Assembly: GCA_019828595.1 (NCBI GenBank)
Contig: JAHQRK010000088.1
Location: 1-29,632, forward strand
DNA length: 29,632 nucleotides
Source: Aphanomyces cochlioides
Lineage: Eukaryota; Oomycota; Saprolegniomycetes; Saprolegniales; Verrucalvaceae
Direction of reading: 5' to 3'
How positions within the stretch are numbered: position 1 is the first letter of the stretch; each line of letters opens with the position of its first letter. The notes below the pieces were generated by a model that saw only the letters and a list, made by a program, of their open reading frames with translations, was not told where the DNA came from and searched no databases. Position numbers and translations under genes: made by a program. This document shows, piece after piece, positions 8,402 to 20,763 of this stretch.

Positions 8402-8473
8402 AGCACTTTGGCGCAGAGGAAGCGTGTTGGGCTCATAACCCAAAGGTCCTTGGATCGAAACCAAGAAGTGCTA
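8402..8473 (+). tRNA. tRNA-iMet-CAT: Initiator tRNA-Met (CAT), copy 17
   Basis: Same as copy 1. Backup T-run 8. Next copy 516 bp on. Confidence 0.95.
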
Positions 8474-8917
8474 TCTTTTTCCCACTTTTTTTTCTCCCTC
8501 CACTTTCCAACTTTTTCCATTCTCCCGCCTGCCATTTTAACGTCCGACCTGCCATGTTTACACCAATACCACGAGTCGTGGCCACTTCTTTTCATCTTTA
8601 AAAACACATCAATTTCATAGACTGCACAAGCTCGCTCGTTGAGTTTGTGTGCATGCCTCTGTTTGGCTATGAACGGCCAGAGACTTGGCCATGCTTGTGT
8701 CTGCTGAAGACTAATGTCAAGCCGAGATGGCTGACGTGGGTAAGGCAAGAGAATGTTCGCTGTGGTGTTAGATAGCAGGGTTGTGCGGTATGAGAGTGGT
8801 GTGTAGGATATGGTTTGTGTGAGCGCGTGGTGTGTGTGAGGGGTGAAATAGTGTGTCGATGTGTGTGCGTGACGATAAAATTTTGTATTTGTGTTTGACG
8901 GGAAAACAGGAGGAAGT

Positions 8918-8989
8918 AGCACTTTGGCGCAGAGGAAGCGTGTTGGGCTCATAACCCAAAGGTCCTTGGATCGAAACCAAGAAGTGCTA
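8918..8989 (+). tRNA. tRNA-iMet-CAT: Initiator tRNA-Met (CAT), copy 18
   Basis: Same as copy 1. Backup T-run 9. Next copy 517 bp on. Confidence 0.95.
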
Positions 8990-9434
8990 TCTTTTTCCCA
9001 CTTTTTTTTTCTCCCTCCACTTTCCAACTTTTTCCATTCTCCCGCCTGCCATTTTAACGTCCGACCTGCCATGTTTACACCAATACCACGAGTCGTGGCC
9101 ACTTCTTTTCATCTTTAAAAACACATCAATTTCATAGACTGCACAAGCTCGCTCGTTGAGTTTGTGTGCATGCCTCTGTTTGGCTATGAACGGCCAGAGA
9201 CTTGGCCATGCTTGTGTCTGCTGAAGACTAATGTCAAGCCGAGATGGCTGACGTGGGTAAGGCAAGAGAATGTTCGCTGTGGTGTTAGATAGCAGGGTTG
9301 TGCGGTATGAGAGTGGTGTGTAGGATATGGTTTGTGTGAGCGCGTGGTGTGTGTGAGGGGTGAAATAGTGTGTCGATGTGTGTGCGTGACGATAAAATTT
9401 TGTATTTGTGTTTGACGGGAAAACAGGAGGAAGT

Positions 9435-9506
9435 AGCACTTTGGCGCAGAGGAAGCGTGTTGGGCTCATAACCCAAAGGTCCTTGGATCGAAACCAAGAA
9501 GTGCTA
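9435..9506 (+). tRNA. tRNA-iMet-CAT: Initiator tRNA-Met (CAT), copy 19
   Basis: Same as copy 1. Backup T-run 7. Next copy 515 bp on. Confidence 0.95.
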
Positions 9507-9949
9507 TCTTTTTCCCACTTTTTTTCTCCCTCCACTTTCCAACTTTTTCCATTCTCCCGCCTGCCATTTTAACGTCCGACCTGCCATGTTTACACCAATA
9601 CCACGAGTCGTGGCCACTTCTTTTCATCTTTAAAAACACATCAATTTCATAGACTGCACAAGCTCGCTCGTTGAGTTTGTGTGCATGCCTCTGTTTGGCT
9701 ATGAACGGCCAGAGACTTGGCCATGCTTGTGTCTGCTGAAGACTAATGTCAAGCCGAGATGGCTGACGTGGGTAAGGCAAGAGAATGTTCGCTGTGGTGT
9801 TAGATAGCAGGGTTGTGCGGTATGAGAGTGGTGTGTAGGATATGGTTTGTGTGAGCGCGTGGTGTGTGTGAGGGGTGAAATAGTGTGTCGATGTGTGTGC
9901 GTGACGATAAAATTTTGTATTTGTGTTTGACGGGAAAACAGGAGGAAGT

Positions 9950-10021
9950 AGCACTTTGGCGCAGAGGAAGCGTGTTGGGCTCATAACCCAAAGGTCCTTG
10001 GATCGAAACCAAGAAGTGCTA
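9950..10021 (+). tRNA. tRNA-iMet-CAT: Initiator tRNA-Met (CAT), copy 20
   Basis: Same as copy 1. Backup T-run 8. Next copy 516 bp on. Confidence 0.95.
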
Positions 10022-10465
10022 TCTTTTTCCCACTTTTTTTTCTCCCTCCACTTTCCAACTTTTTCCATTCTCCCGCCTGCCATTTTAACGTCCGACCTGC
10101 CATGTTTACACCAATACCACGAGTCGTGGCCACTTCTTTTCATCTTTAAAAACACATCAATTTCATAGACTGCACAAGCTCGCTCGTTGAGTTTGTGTGC
10201 ATGCCTCTGTTTGGCTATGAACGGCCAGAGACTTGGCCATGCTTGTGTCTGCTGAAGACTAATGTCAAGCCGAGATGGCTGACGTGGGTAAGGCAAGAGA
10301 ATGTTCGCTGTGGTGTTAGATAGCAGGGTTGTGCGGTATGAGAGTGGTGTGTAGGATATGGTTTGTGTGAGCGCGTGGTGTGTGTGAGGGGTGAAATAGT
10401 GTGTCGATGTGTGTGCGTGACGATAAAATTTTGTATTTGTGTTTGACGGGAAAACAGGAGGAAGT

Positions 10466-10537
10466 AGCACTTTGGCGCAGAGGAAGCGTGTTGGGCTCAT
10501 AACCCAAAGGTCCTTGGATCGAAACCAAGAAGTGCTA
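10466..10537 (+). tRNA. tRNA-iMet-CAT: Initiator tRNA-Met (CAT), copy 21
   Basis: Same as copy 1. Backup T-run 6. Next copy 514 bp on. Confidence 0.95.
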
Positions 10538-10979
10538 TCTTTTTCCCACTTTTTTCTCCCTCCACTTTCCAACTTTTTCCATTCTCCCGCCTGCCATTTT
10601 AACGTCCGACCTGCCATGTTTACACCAATACCACGAGTCGTGGCCACTTCTTTTCATCTTTAAAAACACATCAATTTCATAGACTGCACAAGCTCGCTCG
10701 TTGAGTTTGTGTGCATGCCTCTGTTTGGCTATGAACGGCCAGAGACTTGGCCATGCTTGTGTCTGCTGAAGACTAATGTCAAGCCGAGATGGCTGACGTG
10801 GGTAAGGCAAGAGAATGTTCGCTGTGGTGTTAGATAGCAGGGTTGTGCGGTATGAGAGTGGTGTGTAGGATATGGTTTGTGTGAGCGCGTGGTGTGTGTG
10901 AGGGGTGAAATAGTGTGTCGATGTGTGTGCGTGACGATAAAATTTTGTATTTGTGTTTGACGGGAAAACAGGAGGAAGT

Positions 10980-11051
10980 AGCACTTTGGCGCAGAGGAAG
11001 CGTGTTGGGCTCATAACCCAAAGGTCCTTGGATCGAAACCAAGAAGTGCTA
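10980..11051 (+). tRNA. tRNA-iMet-CAT: Initiator tRNA-Met (CAT), copy 22
   Basis: Same as copy 1. Backup T-run 7. Next copy 515 bp on. Confidence 0.95.
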
Positions 11052-11494
11052 TCTTTTTCCCACTTTTTTTCTCCCTCCACTTTCCAACTTTTTCCATTCT
11101 CCCGCCTGCCATTTTAACGTCCGACCTGCCATGTTTACACCAATACCACGAGTCGTGGCCACTTCTTTTCATCTTTAAAAACACATCAATTTCATAGACT
11201 GCACAAGCTCGCTCGTTGAGTTTGTGTGCATGCCTCTGTTTGGCTATGAACGGCCAGAGACTTGGCCATGCTTGTGTCTGCTGAAGACTAATGTCAAGCC
11301 GAGATGGCTGACGTGGGTAAGGCAAGAGAATGTTCGCTGTGGTGTTAGATAGCAGGGTTGTGCGGTATGAGAGTGGTGTGTAGGATATGGTTTGTGTGAG
11401 CGCGTGGTGTGTGTGAGGGGTGAAATAGTGTGTCGATGTGTGTGCGTGACGATAAAATTTTGTATTTGTGTTTGACGGGAAAACAGGAGGAAGT

Positions 11495-11566
11495 AGCACT
11501 TTGGCGCAGAGGAAGCGTGTTGGGCTCATAACCCAAAGGTCCTTGGATCGAAACCAAGAAGTGCTA
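11495..11566 (+). tRNA. tRNA-iMet-CAT: Initiator tRNA-Met (CAT), copy 23
   Basis: Same as copy 1. Backup T-run 7. Next copy 515 bp on. Confidence 0.95.
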
Positions 11567-12009
11567 TCTTTTTCCCACTTTTTTTCTCCCTCCACTTTCC
11601 AACTTTTTCCATTCTCCCGCCTGCCATTTTAACGTCCGACCTGCCATGTTTACACCAATACCACGAGTCGTGGCCACTTCTTTTCATCTTTAAAAACACA
11701 TCAATTTCATAGACTGCACAAGCTCGCTCGTTGAGTTTGTGTGCATGCCTCTGTTTGGCTATGAACGGCCAGAGACTTGGCCATGCTTGTGTCTGCTGAA
11801 GACTAATGTCAAGCCGAGATGGCTGACGTGGGTAAGGCAAGAGAATGTTCGCTGTGGTGTTAGATAGCAGGGTTGTGCGGTATGAGAGTGGTGTGTAGGA
11901 TATGGTTTGTGTGAGCGCGTGGTGTGTGTGAGGGGTGAAATAGTGTGTCGATGTGTGTGCGTGACGATAAAATTTTGTATTTGTGTTTGACGGGAAAACA
12001 GGAGGAAGT

Positions 12010-12081
12010 AGCACTTTGGCGCAGAGGAAGCGTGTTGGGCTCATAACCCAAAGGTCCTTGGATCGAAACCAAGAAGTGCTA
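12010..12081 (+). tRNA. tRNA-iMet-CAT: Initiator tRNA-Met (CAT), copy 24
   Basis: Same as copy 1. Backup T-run 7. Next copy 515 bp on. Confidence 0.95.
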
Positions 12082-12524
12082 TCTTTTTCCCACTTTTTTT
12101 CTCCCTCCACTTTCCAACTTTTTCCATTCTCCCGCCTGCCATTTTAACGTCCGACCTGCCATGTTTACACCAATACCACGAGTCGTGGCCACTTCTTTTC
12201 ATCTTTAAAAACACATCAATTTCATAGACTGCACAAGCTCGCTCGTTGAGTTTGTGTGCATGCCTCTGTTTGGCTATGAACGGCCAGAGACTTGGCCATG
12301 CTTGTGTCTGCTGAAGACTAATGTCAAGCCGAGATGGCTGACGTGGGTAAGGCAAGAGAATGTTCGCTGTGGTGTTAGATAGCAGGGTTGTGCGGTATGA
12401 GAGTGGTGTGTAGGATATGGTTTGTGTGAGCGCGTGGTGTGTGTGAGGGGTGAAATAGTGTGTCGATGTGTGTGCGTGACGATAAAATTTTGTATTTGTG
12501 TTTGACGGGAAAACAGGAGGAAGT

Positions 12525-12596
12525 AGCACTTTGGCGCAGAGGAAGCGTGTTGGGCTCATAACCCAAAGGTCCTTGGATCGAAACCAAGAAGTGCTA
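12525..12596 (+). tRNA. tRNA-iMet-CAT: Initiator tRNA-Met (CAT), copy 25
   Basis: Same as copy 1. Backup T-run 9. Next copy 517 bp on. Confidence 0.95.
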
Positions 12597-13041
12597 TCTT
12601 TTTCCCACTTTTTTTTTCTCCCTCCACTTTCCAACTTTTTCCATTCTCCCGCCTGCCATTTTAACGTCCGACCTGCCATGTTTACACCAATACCACGAGT
12701 CGTGGCCACTTCTTTTCATCTTTAAAAACACATCAATTTCATAGACTGCACAAGCTCGCTCGTTGAGTTTGTGTGCATGCCTCTGTTTGGCTATGAACGG
12801 CCAGAGACTTGGCCATGCTTGTGTCTGCTGAAGACTAATGTCAAGCCGAGATGGCTGACGTGGGTAAGGCAAGAGAATGTTCGCTGTGGTGTTAGATAGC
12901 AGGGTTGTGCGGTATGAGAGTGGTGTGTAGGATATGGTTTGTGTGAGCGCGTGGTGTGTGTGAGGGGTGAAATAGTGTGTCGATGTGTGTGCGTGACGAT
13001 AAAATTTTGTATTTGTGTTTGACGGGAAAACAGGAGGAAGT

Positions 13042-13113
13042 AGCACTTTGGCGCAGAGGAAGCGTGTTGGGCTCATAACCCAAAGGTCCTTGGATCGAAA
13101 CCAAGAAGTGCTA
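13042..13113 (+). tRNA. tRNA-iMet-CAT: Initiator tRNA-Met (CAT), copy 26
   Basis: The tRNA matches copy 1. After the T5-CCC the usual AC is TT (13124-13125), merging into a T10 run (13124-13133). Copy 37 shares this change. Next copy 516 bp on. Confidence 0.95.
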
Positions 13114-13557
13114 TCTTTTTCCCTTTTTTTTTTCTCCCTCCACTTTCCAACTTTTTCCATTCTCCCGCCTGCCATTTTAACGTCCGACCTGCCATGTTTA
13201 CACCAATACCACGAGTCGTGGCCACTTCTTTTCATCTTTAAAAACACATCAATTTCATAGACTGCACAAGCTCGCTCGTTGAGTTTGTGTGCATGCCTCT
13301 GTTTGGCTATGAACGGCCAGAGACTTGGCCATGCTTGTGTCTGCTGAAGACTAATGTCAAGCCGAGATGGCTGACGTGGGTAAGGCAAGAGAATGTTCGC
13401 TGTGGTGTTAGATAGCAGGGTTGTGCGGTATGAGAGTGGTGTGTAGGATATGGTTTGTGTGAGCGCGTGGTGTGTGTGAGGGGTGAAATAGTGTGTCGAT
13501 GTGTGTGCGTGACGATAAAATTTTGTATTTGTGTTTGACGGGAAAACAGGAGGAAGT

Positions 13558-13629
13558 AGCACTTTGGCGCAGAGGAAGCGTGTTGGGCTCATAACCCAAA
13601 GGTCCTTGGATCGAAACCAAGAAGTGCTA
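13558..13629 (+). tRNA. tRNA-iMet-CAT: Initiator tRNA-Met (CAT), copy 27
   Basis: Same as copy 1. Backup T-run 7. Next copy 515 bp on. Confidence 0.95.
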
Positions 13630-14072
13630 TCTTTTTCCCACTTTTTTTCTCCCTCCACTTTCCAACTTTTTCCATTCTCCCGCCTGCCATTTTAACGTCC
13701 GACCTGCCATGTTTACACCAATACCACGAGTCGTGGCCACTTCTTTTCATCTTTAAAAACACATCAATTTCATAGACTGCACAAGCTCGCTCGTTGAGTT
13801 TGTGTGCATGCCTCTGTTTGGCTATGAACGGCCAGAGACTTGGCCATGCTTGTGTCTGCTGAAGACTAATGTCAAGCCGAGATGGCTGACGTGGGTAAGG
13901 CAAGAGAATGTTCGCTGTGGTGTTAGATAGCAGGGTTGTGCGGTATGAGAGTGGTGTGTAGGATATGGTTTGTGTGAGCGCGTGGTGTGTGTGAGGGGTG
14001 AAATAGTGTGTCGATGTGTGTGCGTGACGATAAAATTTTGTATTTGTGTTTGACGGGAAAACAGGAGGAAGT

Positions 14073-14144
14073 AGCACTTTGGCGCAGAGGAAGCGTGTTG
14101 GGCTCATAACCCAAAGGTCCTTGGATCGAAACCAAGAAGTGCTA
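14073..14144 (+). tRNA. tRNA-iMet-CAT: Initiator tRNA-Met (CAT), copy 28
   Basis: Same as copy 1. Backup T-run 9. Next copy 517 bp on. Confidence 0.95.
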
Positions 14145-14589
14145 TCTTTTTCCCACTTTTTTTTTCTCCCTCCACTTTCCAACTTTTTCCATTCTCCCGC
14201 CTGCCATTTTAACGTCCGACCTGCCATGTTTACACCAATACCACGAGTCGTGGCCACTTCTTTTCATCTTTAAAAACACATCAATTTCATAGACTGCACA
14301 AGCTCGCTCGTTGAGTTTGTGTGCATGCCTCTGTTTGGCTATGAACGGCCAGAGACTTGGCCATGCTTGTGTCTGCTGAAGACTAATGTCAAGCCGAGAT
14401 GGCTGACGTGGGTAAGGCAAGAGAATGTTCGCTGTGGTGTTAGATAGCAGGGTTGTGCGGTATGAGAGTGGTGTGTAGGATATGGTTTGTGTGAGCGCGT
14501 GGTGTGTGTGAGGGGTGAAATAGTGTGTCGATGTGTGTGCGTGACGATAAAATTTTGTATTTGTGTTTGACGGGAAAACAGGAGGAAGT

Positions 14590-14661
14590 AGCACTTTGGC
14601 GCAGAGGAAGCGTGTTGGGCTCATAACCCAAAGGTCCTTGGATCGAAACCAAGAAGTGCTA
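14590..14661 (+). tRNA. tRNA-iMet-CAT: Initiator tRNA-Met (CAT), copy 29
   Basis: Same as copy 1. Backup T-run 8. Next copy 516 bp on. Confidence 0.95.
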
Positions 14662-15105
14662 TCTTTTTCCCACTTTTTTTTCTCCCTCCACTTTCCAACT
14701 TTTTCCATTCTCCCGCCTGCCATTTTAACGTCCGACCTGCCATGTTTACACCAATACCACGAGTCGTGGCCACTTCTTTTCATCTTTAAAAACACATCAA
14801 TTTCATAGACTGCACAAGCTCGCTCGTTGAGTTTGTGTGCATGCCTCTGTTTGGCTATGAACGGCCAGAGACTTGGCCATGCTTGTGTCTGCTGAAGACT
14901 AATGTCAAGCCGAGATGGCTGACGTGGGTAAGGCAAGAGAATGTTCGCTGTGGTGTTAGATAGCAGGGTTGTGCGGTATGAGAGTGGTGTGTAGGATATG
15001 GTTTGTGTGAGCGCGTGGTGTGTGTGAGGGGTGAAATAGTGTGTCGATGTGTGTGCGTGACGATAAAATTTTGTATTTGTGTTTGACGGGAAAACAGGAG
15101 GAAGT

Positions 15106-15177
15106 AGCACTTTGGCGCAGAGGAAGCGTGTTGGGCTCATAACCCAAAGGTCCTTGGATCGAAACCAAGAAGTGCTA
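15106..15177 (+). tRNA. tRNA-iMet-CAT: Initiator tRNA-Met (CAT), copy 30
   Basis: Same as copy 1. Backup T-run 7. Next copy 515 bp on. Confidence 0.95.
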
Positions 15178-15620
15178 TCTTTTTCCCACTTTTTTTCTCC
15201 CTCCACTTTCCAACTTTTTCCATTCTCCCGCCTGCCATTTTAACGTCCGACCTGCCATGTTTACACCAATACCACGAGTCGTGGCCACTTCTTTTCATCT
15301 TTAAAAACACATCAATTTCATAGACTGCACAAGCTCGCTCGTTGAGTTTGTGTGCATGCCTCTGTTTGGCTATGAACGGCCAGAGACTTGGCCATGCTTG
15401 TGTCTGCTGAAGACTAATGTCAAGCCGAGATGGCTGACGTGGGTAAGGCAAGAGAATGTTCGCTGTGGTGTTAGATAGCAGGGTTGTGCGGTATGAGAGT
15501 GGTGTGTAGGATATGGTTTGTGTGAGCGCGTGGTGTGTGTGAGGGGTGAAATAGTGTGTCGATGTGTGTGCGTGACGATAAAATTTTGTATTTGTGTTTG
15601 ACGGGAAAACAGGAGGAAGT

Positions 15621-15692
15621 AGCACTTTGGCGCAGAGGAAGCGTGTTGGGCTCATAACCCAAAGGTCCTTGGATCGAAACCAAGAAGTGCTA
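15621..15692 (+). tRNA. tRNA-iMet-CAT: Initiator tRNA-Met (CAT), copy 31
   Basis: Same as copy 1. Backup T-run 8. Next copy 516 bp on. Confidence 0.95.
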
Positions 15693-16136
15693 TCTTTTTC
15701 CCACTTTTTTTTCTCCCTCCACTTTCCAACTTTTTCCATTCTCCCGCCTGCCATTTTAACGTCCGACCTGCCATGTTTACACCAATACCACGAGTCGTGG
15801 CCACTTCTTTTCATCTTTAAAAACACATCAATTTCATAGACTGCACAAGCTCGCTCGTTGAGTTTGTGTGCATGCCTCTGTTTGGCTATGAACGGCCAGA
15901 GACTTGGCCATGCTTGTGTCTGCTGAAGACTAATGTCAAGCCGAGATGGCTGACGTGGGTAAGGCAAGAGAATGTTCGCTGTGGTGTTAGATAGCAGGGT
16001 TGTGCGGTATGAGAGTGGTGTGTAGGATATGGTTTGTGTGAGCGCGTGGTGTGTGTGAGGGGTGAAATAGTGTGTCGATGTGTGTGCGTGACGATAAAAT
16101 TTTGTATTTGTGTTTGACGGGAAAACAGGAGGAAGT

Positions 16137-16208
16137 AGCACTTTGGCGCAGAGGAAGCGTGTTGGGCTCATAACCCAAAGGTCCTTGGATCGAAACCAAG
16201 AAGTGCTA
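16137..16208 (+). tRNA. tRNA-iMet-CAT: Initiator tRNA-Met (CAT), copy 32
   Basis: Same as copy 1. Backup T-run 5. Next copy 513 bp on. Confidence 0.95.
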
Positions 16209-16649
16209 TCTTTTTCCCACTTTTTCTCCCTCCACTTTCCAACTTTTTCCATTCTCCCGCCTGCCATTTTAACGTCCGACCTGCCATGTTTACACCAATA
16301 CCACGAGTCGTGGCCACTTCTTTTCATCTTTAAAAACACATCAATTTCATAGACTGCACAAGCTCGCTCGTTGAGTTTGTGTGCATGCCTCTGTTTGGCT
16401 ATGAACGGCCAGAGACTTGGCCATGCTTGTGTCTGCTGAAGACTAATGTCAAGCCGAGATGGCTGACGTGGGTAAGGCAAGAGAATGTTCGCTGTGGTGT
16501 TAGATAGCAGGGTTGTGCGGTATGAGAGTGGTGTGTAGGATATGGTTTGTGTGAGCGCGTGGTGTGTGTGAGGGGTGAAATAGTGTGTCGATGTGTGTGC
16601 GTGACGATAAAATTTTGTATTTGTGTTTGACGGGAAAACAGGAGGAAGT

Positions 16650-16721
16650 AGCACTTTGGCGCAGAGGAAGCGTGTTGGGCTCATAACCCAAAGGTCCTTG
16701 GATCGAAACCAAGAAGTGCTA
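16650..16721 (+). tRNA. tRNA-iMet-CAT: Initiator tRNA-Met (CAT), copy 33
   Basis: Same as copy 1. Backup T-run 10, the longest pure run in a regular unit. Next copy 518 bp on. Confidence 0.95.
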
Positions 16722-17167
16722 TCTTTTTCCCACTTTTTTTTTTCTCCCTCCACTTTCCAACTTTTTCCATTCTCCCGCCTGCCATTTTAACGTCCGACCT
16801 GCCATGTTTACACCAATACCACGAGTCGTGGCCACTTCTTTTCATCTTTAAAAACACATCAATTTCATAGACTGCACAAGCTCGCTCGTTGAGTTTGTGT
16901 GCATGCCTCTGTTTGGCTATGAACGGCCAGAGACTTGGCCATGCTTGTGTCTGCTGAAGACTAATGTCAAGCCGAGATGGCTGACGTGGGTAAGGCAAGA
17001 GAATGTTCGCTGTGGTGTTAGATAGCAGGGTTGTGCGGTATGAGAGTGGTGTGTAGGATATGGTTTGTGTGAGCGCGTGGTGTGTGTGAGGGGTGAAATA
17101 GTGTGTCGATGTGTGTGCGTGACGATAAAATTTTGTATTTGTGTTTGACGGGAAAACAGGAGGAAGT

Positions 17168-17239
17168 AGCACTTTGGCGCAGAGGAAGCGTGTTGGGCTC
17201 ATAACCCAAAGGTCCTTGGATCGAAACCAAGAAGTGCTA
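17168..17239 (+). tRNA. tRNA-iMet-CAT: Initiator tRNA-Met (CAT), copy 34
   Basis: Same as copy 1. Backup T-run 6. Next copy 514 bp on. Confidence 0.95.
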
Positions 17240-17681
17240 TCTTTTTCCCACTTTTTTCTCCCTCCACTTTCCAACTTTTTCCATTCTCCCGCCTGCCATT
17301 TTAACGTCCGACCTGCCATGTTTACACCAATACCACGAGTCGTGGCCACTTCTTTTCATCTTTAAAAACACATCAATTTCATAGACTGCACAAGCTCGCT
17401 CGTTGAGTTTGTGTGCATGCCTCTGTTTGGCTATGAACGGCCAGAGACTTGGCCATGCTTGTGTCTGCTGAAGACTAATGTCAAGCCGAGATGGCTGACG
17501 TGGGTAAGGCAAGAGAATGTTCGCTGTGGTGTTAGATAGCAGGGTTGTGCGGTATGAGAGTGGTGTGTAGGATATGGTTTGTGTGAGCGCGTGGTGTGTG
17601 TGAGGGGTGAAATAGTGTGTCGATGTGTGTGCGTGACGATAAAATTTTGTATTTGTGTTTGACGGGAAAACAGGAGGAAGT

Positions 17682-17753
17682 AGCACTTTGGCGCAGAGGA
17701 AGCGTGTTGGGCTCATAACCCAAAGGTCCTTGGATCGAAACCAAGAAGTGCTA
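17682..17753 (+). tRNA. tRNA-iMet-CAT: Initiator tRNA-Met (CAT), copy 35
   Basis: Same as copy 1. Backup T-run 7. Next copy 515 bp on. Confidence 0.95.
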
Positions 17754-18196
17754 TCTTTTTCCCACTTTTTTTCTCCCTCCACTTTCCAACTTTTTCCATT
17801 CTCCCGCCTGCCATTTTAACGTCCGACCTGCCATGTTTACACCAATACCACGAGTCGTGGCCACTTCTTTTCATCTTTAAAAACACATCAATTTCATAGA
17901 CTGCACAAGCTCGCTCGTTGAGTTTGTGTGCATGCCTCTGTTTGGCTATGAACGGCCAGAGACTTGGCCATGCTTGTGTCTGCTGAAGACTAATGTCAAG
18001 CCGAGATGGCTGACGTGGGTAAGGCAAGAGAATGTTCGCTGTGGTGTTAGATAGCAGGGTTGTGCGGTATGAGAGTGGTGTGTAGGATATGGTTTGTGTG
18101 AGCGCGTGGTGTGTGTGAGGGGTGAAATAGTGTGTCGATGTGTGTGCGTGACGATAAAATTTTGTATTTGTGTTTGACGGGAAAACAGGAGGAAGT

Positions 18197-18268
18197 AGCA
18201 CTTTGGCGCAGAGGAAGCGTGTTGGGCTCATAACCCAAAGGTCCTTGGATCGAAACCAAGAAGTGCTA
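18197..18268 (+). tRNA. tRNA-iMet-CAT: Initiator tRNA-Met (CAT), copy 36
   Basis: Same as copy 1. Backup T-run 5. Next copy 513 bp on. Confidence 0.95.
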
Positions 18269-18709
18269 TCTTTTTCCCACTTTTTCTCCCTCCACTTTCC
18301 AACTTTTTCCATTCTCCCGCCTGCCATTTTAACGTCCGACCTGCCATGTTTACACCAATACCACGAGTCGTGGCCACTTCTTTTCATCTTTAAAAACACA
18401 TCAATTTCATAGACTGCACAAGCTCGCTCGTTGAGTTTGTGTGCATGCCTCTGTTTGGCTATGAACGGCCAGAGACTTGGCCATGCTTGTGTCTGCTGAA
18501 GACTAATGTCAAGCCGAGATGGCTGACGTGGGTAAGGCAAGAGAATGTTCGCTGTGGTGTTAGATAGCAGGGTTGTGCGGTATGAGAGTGGTGTGTAGGA
18601 TATGGTTTGTGTGAGCGCGTGGTGTGTGTGAGGGGTGAAATAGTGTGTCGATGTGTGTGCGTGACGATAAAATTTTGTATTTGTGTTTGACGGGAAAACA
18701 GGAGGAAGT

Positions 18710-18781
18710 AGCACTTTGGCGCAGAGGAAGCGTGTTGGGCTCATAACCCAAAGGTCCTTGGATCGAAACCAAGAAGTGCTA
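18710..18781 (+). tRNA. tRNA-iMet-CAT: Initiator tRNA-Met (CAT), copy 37
   Basis: The tRNA matches copy 1. The AC after CCC is TT (18792-18793), as in copy 26, giving a merged T8 run. Next copy 514 bp on. Confidence 0.95.
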
Positions 18782-19223
18782 TCTTTTTCCCTTTTTTTTC
18801 TCCCTCCACTTTCCAACTTTTTCCATTCTCCCGCCTGCCATTTTAACGTCCGACCTGCCATGTTTACACCAATACCACGAGTCGTGGCCACTTCTTTTCA
18901 TCTTTAAAAACACATCAATTTCATAGACTGCACAAGCTCGCTCGTTGAGTTTGTGTGCATGCCTCTGTTTGGCTATGAACGGCCAGAGACTTGGCCATGC
19001 TTGTGTCTGCTGAAGACTAATGTCAAGCCGAGATGGCTGACGTGGGTAAGGCAAGAGAATGTTCGCTGTGGTGTTAGATAGCAGGGTTGTGCGGTATGAG
19101 AGTGGTGTGTAGGATATGGTTTGTGTGAGCGCGTGGTGTGTGTGAGGGGTGAAATAGTGTGTCGATGTGTGTGCGTGACGATAAAATTTTGTATTTGTGT
19201 TTGACGGGAAAACAGGAGGAAGT

Positions 19224-19295
19224 AGCACTTTGGCGCAGAGGAAGCGTGTTGGGCTCATAACCCAAAGGTCCTTGGATCGAAACCAAGAAGTGCTA
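19224..19295 (+). tRNA. tRNA-iMet-CAT: Initiator tRNA-Met (CAT), copy 38
   Basis: Same as copy 1. Backup T-run 5, and the following CTCCCTCC has lost one C. Next copy 512 bp on. Confidence 0.95.
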
Positions 19296-19735
19296 TCTTT
19301 TTCCCACTTTTTCTCCTCCACTTTCCAACTTTTTCCATTCTCCCGCCTGCCATTTTAACGTCCGACCTGCCATGTTTACACCAATACCACGAGTCGTGGC
19401 CACTTCTTTTCATCTTTAAAAACACATCAATTTCATAGACTGCACAAGCTCGCTCGTTGAGTTTGTGTGCATGCCTCTGTTTGGCTATGAACGGCCAGAG
19501 ACTTGGCCATGCTTGTGTCTGCTGAAGACTAATGTCAAGCCGAGATGGCTGACGTGGGTAAGGCAAGAGAATGTTCGCTGTGGTGTTAGATAGCAGGGTT
19601 GTGCGGTATGAGAGTGGTGTGTAGGATATGGTTTGTGTGAGCGCGTGGTGTGTGTGAGGGGTGAAATAGTGTGTCGATGTGTGTGCGTGACGATAAAATT
19701 TTGTATTTGTGTTTGACGGGAAAACAGGAGGAAGT

Positions 19736-19807
19736 AGCACTTTGGCGCAGAGGAAGCGTGTTGGGCTCATAACCCAAAGGTCCTTGGATCGAAACCAAGA
19801 AGTGCTA
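19736..19807 (+). tRNA. tRNA-iMet-CAT: Initiator tRNA-Met (CAT), copy 39
   Basis: Same as copy 1. Backup T-run 5. Next copy 513 bp on. Confidence 0.95.
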
Positions 19808-20248
19808 TCTTTTTCCCACTTTTTCTCCCTCCACTTTCCAACTTTTTCCATTCTCCCGCCTGCCATTTTAACGTCCGACCTGCCATGTTTACACCAATAC
19901 CACGAGTCGTGGCCACTTCTTTTCATCTTTAAAAACACATCAATTTCATAGACTGCACAAGCTCGCTCGTTGAGTTTGTGTGCATGCCTCTGTTTGGCTA
20001 TGAACGGCCAGAGACTTGGCCATGCTTGTGTCTGCTGAAGACTAATGTCAAGCCGAGATGGCTGACGTGGGTAAGGCAAGAGAATGTTCGCTGTGGTGTT
20101 AGATAGCAGGGTTGTGCGGTATGAGAGTGGTGTGTAGGATATGGTTTGTGTGAGCGCGTGGTGTGTGTGAGGGGTGAAATAGTGTGTCGATGTGTGTGCG
20201 TGACGATAAAATTTTGTATTTGTGTTTGACGGGAAAACAGGAGGAAGT

Positions 20249-20320
20249 AGCACTTTGGCGCAGAGGAAGCGTGTTGGGCTCATAACCCAAAGGTCCTTGG
20301 ATCGAAACCAAGAAGTGCTA
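20249..20320 (+). tRNA. tRNA-iMet-CAT: Initiator tRNA-Met (CAT), copy 40
   Basis: Same as copy 1. Backup T-run 7. Next copy 515 bp on. Confidence 0.95.
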
Positions 20321-20763
20321 TCTTTTTCCCACTTTTTTTCTCCCTCCACTTTCCAACTTTTTCCATTCTCCCGCCTGCCATTTTAACGTCCGACCTGCCA
20401 TGTTTACACCAATACCACGAGTCGTGGCCACTTCTTTTCATCTTTAAAAACACATCAATTTCATAGACTGCACAAGCTCGCTCGTTGAGTTTGTGTGCAT
20501 GCCTCTGTTTGGCTATGAACGGCCAGAGACTTGGCCATGCTTGTGTCTGCTGAAGACTAATGTCAAGCCGAGATGGCTGACGTGGGTAAGGCAAGAGAAT
20601 GTTCGCTGTGGTGTTAGATAGCAGGGTTGTGCGGTATGAGAGTGGTGTGTAGGATATGGTTTGTGTGAGCGCGTGGTGTGTGTGAGGGGTGAAATAGTGT
20701 GTCGATGTGTGTGCGTGACGATAAAATTTTGTATTTGTGTTTGACGGGAAAACAGGAGGAAGT

